Below, one piece after another: positions 9,544 through 19,347 of a DNA stretch of 64,000 nucleotides (the stretch's first letter is position 1; each line of letters opens with the position of its first letter). The notes under the pieces were generated by a model. That model ran no database searches and was not told the DNA's origin. It saw only the letters and a program-made list of their open reading frames with translations. The stretch is from JBBIJO01 sp037445895 (GTDB lineage Bacteria > Bacteroidota > Ignavibacteria > Kapaibacteriales > UBA2268), in assembly GCA_037445895.1 (NCBI GenBank), contig JBBIJO010000013.1:12028-76027 (forward strand). The letters run 5' to 3'. A program made the translations under genes and the position numbers.

Positions 9544-12500
9544 TTTTCACCCTCTTTTTTGGGTAAAGTAAAATAGAAGATTGAACCTTCATTGGGCTTG
9601 CTTTCAAACCAGAATTTCCCGCCATTCAATTCAACAAGTTCTTTTATGATTATAAGTCCAAGCCCGGTACCCCGTTCGCCGCTTGTTCCTAGTGAAGTAT
9701 ATTGAAAATCGAGCCGCAATAATTTGTCTTGAACTTCGAAAGGTATTCCAACTCCATTATCTGCGACTGCAACTCGCTCGTAACGCATTCCATTATCCCC
9801 GATAGTTTCAGATGAGATACGCACTAAACCACCCTGATTTGTAAATTTAATTGCATTGGAAATTAGGTTCCGAAGGATTGTTGTAACACATCCGACATCG
9901 GCATATACAAAAGTATTTTCTTCGACCCGTTGAAGAATAACGATATCTTTCTGTTTAGCATTTTGGCTACAAAAAGAAATACTATTCTCAACAAGATATC
10001 TAAGATCTAAATCGGTCGGATTGTATGGTAATACTCGAGTTTGAGTCCGAGACCAAAGCAAAAGGCTTTCGAGTAAATCAGCTAGTTTCGATGACGACGA
10101 AAGGATAGCCGATACAAATTCCCGTTTTTCTGCATCATTCAACATATCGAAAGAATCATTAAATTCATTAATTAAACCTTTCATACCATAAATTGGATTT
10201 TTCAAATCGTGTGCAATGATAGAAAAGAACTTGTCCTTTGTCGAGTTCAATTCATCAAGTTCCTGATTTTTTCTAGCTAATTCCTGATTAATATTTTCGA
10301 GTTCAATTTTTTGTTGTTGTAATTTTTTGCTTAATTCTTCGAGATACTCGGAATATCTTTTCCGTTCTGTTACATCATTCAGCACGAGCAAATACGATTC
10401 TTTATTTCCAAAAAGGATGGGAACGCTTGAAATGTCGAATAATCTTTCCTCGCCTCCGACTTCAATACTGATTTCGGGCGGAAGTTCCTCGCTTTGGTAA
10501 GAATTCGAGGCAATCTTTGCAATCTTCGAGGAATCATCGTTTGTGAAATATTGTTTAACATTAAACGAATACTCGGAAGGAGAATTGCTGAGTTTCTGAA
10601 AAAGTTCCTTCGCTGGACGATTGGCAAATATAACATTATCGCCATACAAGACAAAGGTTGGGAAAGGCAATCCTTCGACTAATTTGCGATATCTTTCCTC
10701 GCTTTCTTGCAAAGCGCTCAACGCAATCTTCTGAATTGTAATATTGCGAGCCACAACTGATAATCCCTGCTTCGTCCCATCAGGATTGTAGATAGGCACT
10801 TTAACAACATCGTAAATATTTTCTCTACCATCTTTCGAAGTAACTACTTCTTCGTAATGCGATGCTATACCACGTTCCCAAGTCTTTCTGTCGCTTTCTA
10901 TACAAGTCTCGAGAGCCGAACGATAGAACTCATCCAACTGGATTATTTCAGCATCGGTTTTCCCTTTATATTTTTTACCTTCTAAGTTAAACAGTTTGAG
11001 CATAACGTTGTTTGCAAATATCCATCGACCTTCGGAATCTTTAAAACATACAGCATCGGGCAAAGCATCCATTAAATCAAAAATTAAATCCCAAGTGCGT
11101 TGTAATTCAATTTCAGCTTTTTTCCGCTCGGTAATATCAATTCCGACAGAAAGAATCTCGGAATAGTTGCCGCTATCATCGGAAATAGGTGCATTTTTCC
11201 AGGAAAGCCACACTCGTGTTCCATCTTTCTTCATATTTTCGCTTTCTGCATATTCATCTTGCTCGGTGTGTTCAGTATGATTAAGAATCCTACGGATAAA
11301 TGTTTGTGAGTCTTCTCCCGAATTTGATTTTCCCGAAGGGACAATTGTCCCAACTACATTTTTTCCTATTAATTCATCCGGCTCGTATCCAAAAAACTTT
11401 AAACCATACTGATTTATAAATAAAATATCGCCGTTTAGGTTAAGATGGAGAACAACACTATTGATATTATCTATTAATTCTTTGTATCTTTTAGCAGTTT
11501 CCTGATATTTATTTTGGAGTTGGATTAATTCAGTTACATTTTGAAAAGCTCCCCAGGCCCGCACTAAACTGCCTTCTTCGACTATACCAAAGAGGCTGTT
11601 CCGAAGATATATATTATTGCCATCTTTATCTTGAATAGTAGTTAGAAAACCATCCAACTTGTATCCATTTTGGATAAAGTTATACACAAGCGCAACTTTA
11701 GTAGCGTTTTCGGACGATATAATATCCGAAAGTTTAGTTCCCCGGGCTTTCAAAACATCATCGAAACCATAGAAATTAGCAAAAGTTTGATTGCACTCTG
11801 CCAAAAACCCCTTTGTAAATATCATCTGCATTTGTTCTTCAATTGGCAAAGATGTTGAAATAGGTTCAGTTGACTCGAAACACCAAATTGCATCGCTTGA
11901 TAACTCGACATAAGTTCGATATTTTTCTTCCTCCTTTTTAAGCTTATTTTCGAAATTCCTCTGTTCCGTAATATCACTAAAAATATGAAGGAAGGTATCG
12001 GTTCCAACGAATTCGTTATCGAAACGCGTGCATATATGATAATACCAATGGGCGGTTCCATCGGGATGTAAAATGGATATTTCATTTGGTAAACCGACAG
12101 AACTCCCTCTTCTAATCTCTTCGATAATTGTTGTAACCTTTTGCAAATGGCTTTCGGAGAAAATATCTCTGAAAGTTCTTGGGGATAAACCAATGGAATT
12201 GTCCCAACCAAAAAATTTCAAGAAAAGCTTATTATGCGAAAGTATTGTGCCAACGGAATCGGAAACCACAATACCAACAGGGGAACTTTCGAAAAGCGCA
12301 TTTAAAGTGCGTTCTCTAATTTTAGTTTCTTCGAGGAGGCTCTGAATCCGTCTTTTTTCTTGCTTTGAATTACGAATATATAAAAGCAAAGTTACAAGAC
12401 TTAAAAGTAAAAGAAAAGTAAAAAGTATAAAAATTGCAATAGCCCCGGTCGGTTCCAAATTAAAAATTTCGTAGCCGGAAGCATTCGAAGTAGTTTCCCT

Positions 12501-12575
12501 CGCATTCGAAGATTTTATTTGTTGCAGTATCGAAGGAAAATAGAAACAAAATAGAAAGTGAAAACAAGCTATCAT
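9540..12575 (-). CDS. Membrane-anchored multi-PAS sensor histidine kinase
   Basis: A 1011-residue kinase with an N-terminal hydrophobic stretch (about 1-17), a clear membrane helix at 43-67, then about five PAS units starting near residues 88, 215, 365, 497 and 628, a coiled-coil linker (KLQQQKIELENINQELARKN), HisKA with H789 in IIAHDLKNPIYG, and HATPase_c with NAIKFTNQGG, DNGVGIP and GTGLGLIIIKELV. The periplasmic loop is only about 25 residues, so sensing is probably by the cytoplasmic PAS domains. It sits 7 bases after the SpoU methylase gene and overlaps the next kinase by 4 bases. Cognate regulator is unknown. Confidence 0.92.
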   Translation of the reverse strand: MIACFHFLFCFYFPSILQQIKSSNARETTSNASGYEIFNLEPTGAIAIFILFTFLLLLSLVTLLLYIRNSKQEKRRIQSLLEETKIRERTLNALFESSPVGIVVSDSVGTILSHNKLFLKFFGWDNSIGLSPRTFRDIFSESHLQKVTTIIEEIRRGSSVGLPNEISILHPDGTAHWYYHICTRFDNEFVGTDTFLHIFSDITEQRNFENKLKKEEEKYRTYVELSSDAIWCFESTEPISTSLPIEEQMQMIFTKGFLAECNQTFANFYGFDDVLKARGTKLSDIISSENATKVALVYNFIQNGYKLDGFLTTIQDKDGNNIYLRNSLFGIVEEGSLVRAWGAFQNVTELIQLQNKYQETAKRYKELIDNINSVVLHLNLNGDILFINQYGLKFFGYEPDELIGKNVVGTIVPSGKSNSGEDSQTFIRRILNHTEHTEQDEYAESENMKKDGTRVWLSWKNAPISDDSGNYSEILSVGIDITERKKAEIELQRTWDLIFDLMDALPDAVCFKDSEGRWIFANNVMLKLFNLEGKKYKGKTDAEIIQLDEFYRSALETCIESDRKTWERGIASHYEEVVTSKDGRENIYDVVKVPIYNPDGTKQGLSVVARNITIQKIALSALQESEERYRKLVEGLPFPTFVLYGDNVIFANRPAKELFQKLSNSPSEYSFNVKQYFTNDDSSKIAKIASNSYQSEELPPEISIEVGGEERLFDISSVPILFGNKESYLLVLNDVTERKRYSEYLEELSKKLQQQKIELENINQELARKNQELDELNSTKDKFFSIIAHDLKNPIYGMKGLINEFNDSFDMLNDAEKREFVSAILSSSSKLADLLESLLLWSRTQTRVLPYNPTDLDLRYLVENSISFCSQNAKQKDIVILQRVEENTFVYADVGCVTTILRNLISNAIKFTNQGGLVRISSETIGDNGMRYERVAVADNGVGIPFEVQDKLLRLDFQYTSLGTSGERGTGLGLIIIKELVELNGGKFWFESKPNEGSIFYFTLPKKEGEK

Positions 12576-12582
12576 AATTAAA

Positions 12583-13122
12583 CTATAGATTATTCAAATA
12601 AATTTGAACAGCTTCGAATAGCACTATGCCAGCAGCAACAGCAACGTTCAAGGAATGCTTGACACCAAACATTGGTATTTCAATTGCGTCGTCGCAAAGG
12701 TCAAGAATCTTTTGGTCTATTCCAACTAATTCATTCCCTAGAATTATTACCATAGGGAACTCATCGCTTCGAAGATTAGTGTATTGCCTTTTCTTATCGG
12801 TAATTTCCAAGGCAAAAATCCTTTTCCTTTCGGAACGAAGAGACTGAATCGCTTGAATTGTAGAGGAAAAGTATCTCCAAGGCACAGTCTCGACAGCACC
12901 CAGCGCAGTCTTTTCGATTTCTTTTCTTGGTGGATGTGGTGTAAACCCACAAAGAATCAATTCTTCGGCTCGTGCAGCATCACAGGTGCGGAAAATCGAA
13001 CCTACGTTGTAAAGGCTCCGCACATTATAAAGTAGCAACGAAACTGGATGGCGGGAAACCGTTTGGGCTTCCTCGACCGTAAGTCGCTCGCCAAGGATTT
13101 CTTGATGGGGCAATTTCCTCAT
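12583..13122 (-). CDS. TrmH/SpoU family RNA 2'-O-methyltransferase
   Basis: A 179-residue SPOUT-fold methylase that uses S-adenosylmethionine to methylate ribose 2'-OH of tRNA or rRNA. The three SpoU motifs are present: NVRSLYNVGSIFRTCDAA (motif 1), ILGNELVGI (motif 2) and IPMFGVKHSLNVAVAAGIVL (motif 3, the knot). It is the length of a bare catalytic domain without the N-terminal L30-like substrate domain seen in RlmB, so the target RNA cannot be assigned. It starts directly after the stop of the T9SS-secreted protein and is followed closely by two histidine kinases. Confidence 0.9.
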   Translation of the reverse strand: MRKLPHQEILGERLTVEEAQTVSRHPVSLLLYNVRSLYNVGSIFRTCDAARAEELILCGFTPHPPRKEIEKTALGAVETVPWRYFSSTIQAIQSLRSERKRIFALEITDKKRQYTNLRSDEFPMVIILGNELVGIDQKILDLCDDAIEIPMFGVKHSLNVAVAAGIVLFEAVQIYLNNL

Positions 13123-15597
13123 TTACTCTACAAGAATAATTTTATAGACTTTAATTTTATCTCCAAAAGTAATGCGTATAAAATAAACTCCTTGCGAAAG
13201 ATTCTTGAGATCAATCGTAAACTCTTGGGTTATTGGTTCCATAACCTCTTGCAAAATTTCCCTACCCCAACAATCTGTAAATGCAATATAATAATAATTT
13301 GATAAATCATTCGCAATTCTACTGATTAGAACATATTTGTTGTCATTGTTGACAATAACTTTAAAGTTGTTGGCTTCTTCCTCGACCGAATGAATCAAAA
13401 CGTAGATACTGTCGGACATATCAGATTCACAACCCTCGGGAGAAGTAACTTTAACCGAATAATAGCCATTTATTTCTGGTGTGTAAATCCTTCCAGTTGC
13501 ACCGTAAATAATGTTACCATTTCGATACCATTGGTTGCCATTGGGATAGTTCGACACAAGATGCCCCCCATCGATTTGTTCTATCGTAGGTTTTGGCGGA
13601 GTTGCACGAATTGTAACCTTCAAAGTCATAGAATCCTTACAGCCAGCAACGTTAGTTTGGGTTAATCGCACAGTTCCCGTCGAAGAATCTCGCCATATAA
13701 CAACAATCATATTTTCTGTTAGCAAATTGTTGGAAATTCCATTGCTAACAACCCATCTGTTAGTTCTAATCTCGCTCGAATCGGTCCAGTAGTATATTTC
13801 TCGTTGAGAGCAAACAACAGTATCGCCATAAACTTTTACTTTGGGTGTGCCTAAGATGGTAATATTTTGGGGATATGGAGCGGAGCGGTATGGAAATTTT
13901 GTTCCTAGAATTCTAATCTTATAATTGTTACTTTCCTTAACATTGCCCGGAATGGTACAGACAATTGAACCAGAATTAATCGAGGCAATCTTTCCCAGTT
14001 GACGCGAGGTATTAAACGACCCATTTTCGTTCGAGAGTTCTACAATGAATTCATTTCCAGCAAAGAACGGACATCCATTGACATTATAGTTTAATGTAAA
14101 AGTTTCATTCATACAAAACAAAGTTTTCGGAACACTCGAAATATCGACACTACTGGAACGCTGGTGGCGTGGACTTTCGATTGCACCCATATCGGGATTC
14201 TCCTCTTCGTTGGTATCGATGGTCCGAGGATTACCAAAAATATCATAAGGCAAAGCCTGTTCTTTCGACGCCATTCCCAATGCTGGGCTGCAAGAGTCGA
14301 GAGCAAAATTTCTGCCCGCTAAGTTCACAAACATTGGGTCGTCGGACAGGTTATTATTACCATACTTAATCGAGGCTTTCGATACAAAAAACCCTTTTGG
14401 ATAATTAAATACAGTATTGTAATCGAGATTCAAAGTGTCGTAGGCATCGCCAACCACACCAATTGTTGAATCCTTCCCGTAGAATATTGAATTATAACAA
14501 TTTCCAAGAAACCGACCTTCCAAATAATAAGCGTAAAATTGCTGGTCTGCAACAATTGTTGAATGAATTACCCTTGGATACATCTGGATTCCTTGGTCGG
14601 ACATAACAACAACCTCGTGTGAACTGTTGTGATATACCAAACAATTGAGAAGGACATTGTAATTTCTCCACGAGAATATTCCCCCCGGGGAATTATCCCT
14701 TACGATACAATTTTCAAAATTAATTAAAGTATTATTTGCATAGACTCCCGCACCGAAATAACGTGCTTTGTTGTTTTCAATTATACAATTAATTACATTA
14801 ACTTCACCAGCATTGAAGCAAAAAATTCCTCCTCCATAAGCTATTACCTCATTATTTCGAACAAGTAAGTTTTTCAATACAGGACTTGTCTTGTCATAAC
14901 GTATTGTAAAGCCAGCCCCTTTTTCAATTTCGAAGGTTTTGCCATTTTGGATGGTGAACCCATCAATAATCGTTGCCGAAGATTCTCCATTTTCGATAGT
15001 AACGACTGGGTTCCCGTTGGCTCCACCATCAATAATCGTCGTTTGGCGTCCTTCGATACTAACAAGCGAAAGGTCGATACCGCGAAAAATAATATTTTCG
15101 GTATATGTTCCAGGCGAAACAAAAACAGTATCGTAATACCAACAAGCATCAACCCCTTTTTGAATTGTTCTAAAAGGAGTATTGGGGTCTCCGTTATTAT
15201 CATCACTCCCAGAAATAGCAACGTAGAAACTTTTCCCACGATAAATTAATATATTTAAGTTCAACGGATTGGAAACATAAGACGGCGATGTTGCAACAGC
15301 ACGAATTCTGTAATCTTTACTTAAAGCAATTGTATCGGGTATAGTGCAAGTAACTACCACAGAATCCCTCGAGGCAATTTCTCCAATTGTCAAAGGATTG
15401 ATGAAACTTCCAACGAAGTCGGAAAGCTCGACTCGGAAAATGTTGTCTGCAGCAAACCGACCGCTCGTTTTTATTTCTACGAGAAACGTTTCCCCGAGTT
15501 TAAATTGAAATTTAGAAAGATTGATTGATGTGATAGTTTGCGAAAAAGTTTGAACCCAAGCAAACAGAAAAAAGTAAATAATCAACAATCTTTTCAT
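13123..15597 (-). CDS. Secreted parallel beta-helix protein with T9SS type A sorting domain
   Basis: An 824-residue exported protein. Residues 1-19 are a signal peptide (KRLLIIYFFLFAWVQTFS). An N-terminal beta-sandwich region is followed by right-handed beta-helix repeats (about 130-440; FYVAISGSDDNNGDPNTPF opening and repeated INCIIENNKA and NCIVRDN units, DUF1565-like). Then come a second beta-sandwich repeat of the N-terminal module, an Ig/PKD-like part with cysteines, and a C-terminal about 80-residue sorting domain ending YFIRITFGDKIKVYKIILVE, as in T9SS cargo. The gene has AAAGGTG ahead of its ATG. Ligand or substrate is unknown; beta-helix proteins often bind or cleave polysaccharides, but no catalytic residues can be named. 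Confidence 0.85.
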   Translation of the reverse strand: MKRLLIIYFFLFAWVQTFSQTITSINLSKFQFKLGETFLVEIKTSGRFAADNIFRVELSDFVGSFINPLTIGEIASRDSVVVTCTIPDTIALSKDYRIRAVATSPSYVSNPLNLNILIYRGKSFYVAISGSDDNNGDPNTPFRTIQKGVDACWYYDTVFVSPGTYTENIIFRGIDLSLVSIEGRQTTIIDGGANGNPVVTIENGESSATIIDGFTIQNGKTFEIEKGAGFTIRYDKTSPVLKNLLVRNNEVIAYGGGIFCFNAGEVNVINCIIENNKARYFGAGVYANNTLINFENCIVRDNSPGGIFSWRNYNVLLNCLVYHNSSHEVVVMSDQGIQMYPRVIHSTIVADQQFYAYYLEGRFLGNCYNSIFYGKDSTIGVVGDAYDTLNLDYNTVFNYPKGFFVSKASIKYGNNNLSDDPMFVNLAGRNFALDSCSPALGMASKEQALPYDIFGNPRTIDTNEEENPDMGAIESPRHQRSSSVDISSVPKTLFCMNETFTLNYNVNGCPFFAGNEFIVELSNENGSFNTSRQLGKIASINSGSIVCTIPGNVKESNNYKIRILGTKFPYRSAPYPQNITILGTPKVKVYGDTVVCSQREIYYWTDSSEIRTNRWVVSNGISNNLLTENMIVVIWRDSSTGTVRLTQTNVAGCKDSMTLKVTIRATPPKPTIEQIDGGHLVSNYPNGNQWYRNGNIIYGATGRIYTPEINGYYSVKVTSPEGCESDMSDSIYVLIHSVEEEANNFKVIVNNDNKYVLISRIANDLSNYYYIAFTDCWGREILQEVMEPITQEFTIDLKNLSQGVYFIRITFGDKIKVYKIILVE

Positions 15598-15663
15598 AAT
15601 TACACCTTTTTATATTAAAATTAACATACATTCTTATCGTCAAAAGAATTTAAAAATCAACAA

Positions 15664-16716
15664 ATGTATATGAACCTCGAAGGTACAAATACAACAACAT
15701 TAAAAAAACTTTCTTCAATTCCCGATTTCGAAAAATCGTCATCTCAAATCCTCGATGTTTTTCGTCAATCATCGAAACTGTTAATAACAACGCATACAAA
15801 CCCCGACGGTGATGCAATTGGTTCTTGCTTGGCTCTTTACAATTACCTTTTACAACACAACAAACAAGTTTCCATCGTTATTCACAGTCCAATACCTTCT
15901 AATTTACGATTTTTAATTGGAATAGACAAGTTTCAAGAAAATAATGATGGTTTGGTCGAACAAATTTCGAGTGTTGTCGATACAATTGTTGTTTTAGATT
16001 TAAACGACATTTCTCGCTTAAAAAGTTTACGAAAAGCTATCGAAAGTAGCAATGCTACAAAAATTGTTATCGACCATCATCTTGAACCAAAAGATTTTGC
16101 TAATTATTATTTAATTGACACTACCGCAAGTTCGACAGGGGAAATTCTATACAAACTATTGCGTAAAGACCCAAAAACAAAATGGAGCAAGGAACTATGC
16201 GATTCCCTTTATGTTGCAATAATGACCGATACTGGCAATTTCCGTTTTGAACGCACCGACGGAGAAGTCCATCGAATCGTTGCCGACTTAATTGATTTTG
16301 GCGTTGACCCTGTTCATCTTTATAATGAAGTATATAACAAACTCCCTTTGAAATCGGCTAGATTAATGGGTTTAGGATTTTCGAACCTTGAAAGTTTCTA
16401 TAATGGTAAACTTGCTGTTATGCCAATCCGCCAGAGCGATTTCATCAAAACAAATACTAAAGAAGAGGACACCGAGGGGTTTGTCGAATCCATATTAACA
16501 ATCGACGGAGTTATTGTAAGCATCCTTATTTTAGAAGTTCCCGAACGTAATGAAGTGCGCGTTTCAATTCGCTCGAAAGGTGATTTTTCTGCTAGAAATC
16601 TTGCATTAGCTTTTGGCGGAGGAGGCCACAAGAATGCAGCGGGTTGCCGATTCTACAACGAAGACTTCGAAATCGCTAAAATGAAACTCGTCGAGGAAGC
16701 AAAAAACATTGTTTAA
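15664..16716 (+). CDS. nrnA: DHH family phosphoesterase, NrnA-like (nanoRNase / pAp phosphatase)
   Basis: A 350-residue cytoplasmic enzyme of the NrnA type, which degrades 2-5 nt RNAs and may dephosphorylate 3'-phosphoadenosine 5'-phosphate. Metal-binding motifs are all visible: H44, D48 and D50 in THTNPDGDAIGS, D112 in LDLND, D137-H138-H139 in VIDHHLEP, a further D in MTDTGNFRF, and the DHHA1 substrate motif GGGGHKNAAG near the C-terminus. Length is about normal for the family (310-350). The first ATG at 15664 and one two codons later are both possible starts. It is divergent from the T9SS gene and converges with lysA, 6 bases away. Confidence 0.93.
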   Translation: MYMNLEGTNTTTLKKLSSIPDFEKSSSQILDVFRQSSKLLITTHTNPDGDAIGSCLALYNYLLQHNKQVSIVIHSPIPSNLRFLIGIDKFQENNDGLVEQISSVVDTIVVLDLNDISRLKSLRKAIESSNATKIVIDHHLEPKDFANYYLIDTTASSTGEILYKLLRKDPKTKWSKELCDSLYVAIMTDTGNFRFERTDGEVHRIVADLIDFGVDPVHLYNEVYNKLPLKSARLMGLGFSNLESFYNGKLAVMPIRQSDFIKTNTKEEDTEGFVESILTIDGVIVSILILEVPERNEVRVSIRSKGDFSARNLALAFGGGGHKNAAGCRFYNEDFEIAKMKLVEEAKNIV

Positions 16717-16722
16717 CATCCT

Positions 16723-17949
16723 TTATTCTAAAACCATTGTCGCAATAAAATCCTCATAACTTTCTTTTCGACGTATTAGATGTAATCCTTGTTGACTTAC
16801 CAACACTTCTGCTGGCCGAGGTCTCCCGTTATAATTGGACGACATCGAATACCCATAAGCACCAACGTCGTGAATTACTAAAATATCCCCTTCTGTGATT
16901 TCGGGTGCAGGTAGATTCTTTGCGATTATATCTGAATTTTCACAAATCTGACCACAAATATTAACCAACTGGTAATTATTGTTTTTGCCATAAACCGATA
17001 TTCGATGAACTGCACCATACAGAGCTGGACGAACAAGACAATTCATTCCCGCATCAATTCCAACGAATTTCTTATAGCCATTCTTTACTCCTGTTACCTT
17101 AGAAATCAAAAACCCAGCATTCCCAACAAGATAGCGACCGGGTTCAACGATTAATTCTGGGGTATTGAAACCATATTTTTCAACGTATTCAAAGAAAACC
17201 TCCGCAACCAACTTCGCAGTGAAATCTAAATCCAATTCCTTCTCTCCGTCAGTATAAGGAATCCCAAATCCACCTCCAATATCTATATATTCTGGCTGAA
17301 TTTCCAACTCATTAAAAACTCGACCTATAATTCGGAACAATTTCTCCAGCACTTCGGCAAAATAGTAAGGTTCCAAGATATTCGAGCCAGTCATAATATG
17401 CACACCATAACGTTGTATCCCTTCTGCTTTTGCCATTTTATATGCTTCTGCCAAAAGTTCATAGGGAACACCGAACTTTGCATCCGCACCTCCAGTAGTA
17501 ATTCCTTCGAACCCGCCTTTCCCAATTCCGGGATTTACCCTGAAAGAAACAATATCTGGTATACAAATTTGAATCAATTTGTTGAACGAGGATATATCGT
17601 CGAGATTGATTTGGATATTGTAGGGAGCAACTTCTTGCAAATCATCAATGCTTTCGTAGTTTCCGGTATATATAATTTTGTCTCGAGCAAACCCAGCTTG
17701 CAAAGCAACCTTGACTTCGAAAGGCGAAGATGAATCCACTCCTGCACCAAGATTATGAAGGATTTTTAGAATGCTAATATTAGAATTGGCTTTAATTGAA
17801 AAGTGGATTGAGAATTTTTCGAAATATTTCGAAAATGCTTCGTGTAATTTTTGATAATTCGATACGATGGAACTTTCGTCGTAAAGATAAATTGGTGTTC
17901 CAAAACGCTCGACAATATCTGCCACATCGAAATTATTAATTCTATCCAT
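16723..17949 (-). CDS. lysA: Diaminopimelate decarboxylase
   Basis: LysA is a PLP enzyme that decarboxylates meso-diaminopimelate to lysine, the last step of the pathway. The 408-residue product shows the PLP lysine in HFSIKANSN, the phosphate-binding GGGFGIPY, EPGRYLVGNAGFL, the active-site cysteine motif CGQICENSD, and DVGAYGYSMSSNYNGRPRPAEVLV. I chose the ATG at 17949, which overlaps the end of lysC by 8 bases; an upstream in-frame ATG at 18027 would add 26 residues with no family match that lie wholly inside lysC. The overlap implies coupling to lysC. Confidence 0.95.
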   Translation of the reverse strand: MDRINNFDVADIVERFGTPIYLYDESSIVSNYQKLHEAFSKYFEKFSIHFSIKANSNISILKILHNLGAGVDSSSPFEVKVALQAGFARDKIIYTGNYESIDDLQEVAPYNIQINLDDISSFNKLIQICIPDIVSFRVNPGIGKGGFEGITTGGADAKFGVPYELLAEAYKMAKAEGIQRYGVHIMTGSNILEPYYFAEVLEKLFRIIGRVFNELEIQPEYIDIGGGFGIPYTDGEKELDLDFTAKLVAEVFFEYVEKYGFNTPELIVEPGRYLVGNAGFLISKVTGVKNGYKKFVGIDAGMNCLVRPALYGAVHRISVYGKNNNYQLVNICGQICENSDIIAKNLPAPEITEGDILVIHDVGAYGYSMSSNYNGRPRPAEVLVSQQGLHLIRRKESYEDFIATMVLE

Positions 17950-19318
17950 AATTACGTTCCTTGAATAACTTTGGGAAAATATTTTTGCCAAAAAATTCAT
18001 TATGCAAAACTTTAATTGCTTTTTCATAATCTTTTTCGTCCACTACTATACTGAAATTAATATCGGAAGCACCCATACTTATCATTTTAATAGTGGTATT
18101 GCGAAGAACGCTAAATATCCTATTCGCAACGTTGGTAGCATCTTTAAGTCCTTCGCCAACAATCGAAATGATTACTTGGTTCGTCTCGTATTTAATAGTT
18201 GCAAATTCTTTCAGTTCTTCGAGTATTTGTTGCAAATTCCGAATATCATCAATGGTTAGCGAAATACTTACTTCCGATGTTGAAACCAAATCGACAGAAG
18301 TATGATATTTTCTAAAAATATCAAAAACACGTGCAAGAAATCCATAAGCACCAAGCATCCGATTAGAATGTATAGTAATTACCACCACATTTCGGCGAAA
18401 TGCAATGGCTTTAACAATCTTCTTTTTCGAAGCAGTTGGCAAAATAATCGTTCCTTTATCGTCGGGATTCAAAGAGTTCAACACATAAACAGGAATCTTC
18501 TTTTTTACTGCTGGATAAATCGTTTTTGGATGTAGAACTTTCGCTCCGAAATAAGCAAGTTCGGAAGCTTCGGCATACGATACTTCCGAAATGACTTTTG
18601 CATCTGGAATAATCTTTGGGTCGGACGTCATTATTCCCGGAACATCTGTCCAAATTTCCAACGATTGCGCACCAATTACCGAGGCGATAATTGAAGCAGA
18701 ATAATCCGAACCACCTCGGCTCAATGTTGTAGTATTTCCACTGGAATCGCTACCAACAAAACCTCCTGTTATAAAGTATTTATATTGCCCACTATATTCT
18801 TTTAAAATCTGCAACAGATTAGCCTCCGTCTTTGCAAAATCAATTTCTGCCTCCGCAAAATTAGAGTTTGTTTTAATAATCATTCGTGGGTCAACATAAA
18901 GAATTGATAATTTTTGTGCACGGAAATATTCAAATATTACAATTGATGACATCAACTCGCCATAACTCACAATTTTATCGAAGGAACGCGGGCTAATTTC
19001 CCCAAGAACATCTAAAGCCTGAATCAAGAGAGATAATTCTTTTTTTGCTTGTTCGAAATATGGATAGACAGAATTGAAAATGCCTAACTCTTTAGAAATT
19101 CCCAAATGCCTTTCAATAATATGTTCGAGAATAGCATTTGCTTCTTCGATTTTCGATTCTAGAATTTTCGATGTAATTTTAATAAGTGAATCTGTAACTT
19201 TCGATAGAGCGGAAACAACAACAAAAACTTGTTCTGTTTTCGATTTAATAATAGAAAAGACTCTTCGAATTGCCCGAGAGTCTTGAACAGATGTTCCTCC
19301 GAATTTAGAGACTATCAT
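17942..19318 (-). CDS. lysC: Aspartate kinase (monofunctional) with C-terminal ACT domains
   Basis: Aspartokinase phosphorylates aspartate, the entry step to lysine, threonine and methionine synthesis. The 458-residue product has the N-terminal kinase signature KFGGTSV, the GGSDYSA substrate/ATP loop (TLSRGGSDYSASI), WTDVPGIMTSDP, and tandem ACT domains at about 310-458 (VITIHSNRMLGAYGFLARVF and ISMGASDINFSIVV), which usually bind lysine or threonine for feedback control. No homoserine dehydrogenase is fused. It sits between an HD hydrolase gene (29-base gap) and lysA (8-base overlap) in a minus-strand run. Confidence 0.95.
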   Translation of the reverse strand: MIVSKFGGTSVQDSRAIRRVFSIIKSKTEQVFVVVSALSKVTDSLIKITSKILESKIEEANAILEHIIERHLGISKELGIFNSVYPYFEQAKKELSLLIQALDVLGEISPRSFDKIVSYGELMSSIVIFEYFRAQKLSILYVDPRMIIKTNSNFAEAEIDFAKTEANLLQILKEYSGQYKYFITGGFVGSDSSGNTTTLSRGGSDYSASIIASVIGAQSLEIWTDVPGIMTSDPKIIPDAKVISEVSYAEASELAYFGAKVLHPKTIYPAVKKKIPVYVLNSLNPDDKGTIILPTASKKKIVKAIAFRRNVVVITIHSNRMLGAYGFLARVFDIFRKYHTSVDLVSTSEVSISLTIDDIRNLQQILEELKEFATIKYETNQVIISIVGEGLKDATNVANRIFSVLRNTTIKMISMGASDINFSIVVDEKDYEKAIKVLHNEFFGKNIFPKLFKERNYG

Positions 19319-19347
19319 ATTTCGACCTGGTGGATTAACAAAAGACG

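Noticed and set aside
17950..18027. 26-residue N-terminal extension of lysA
   Set aside because: It lies fully within lysC and does not match the LysA family; the ATG at 17949 overlapping the lysC stop is better.
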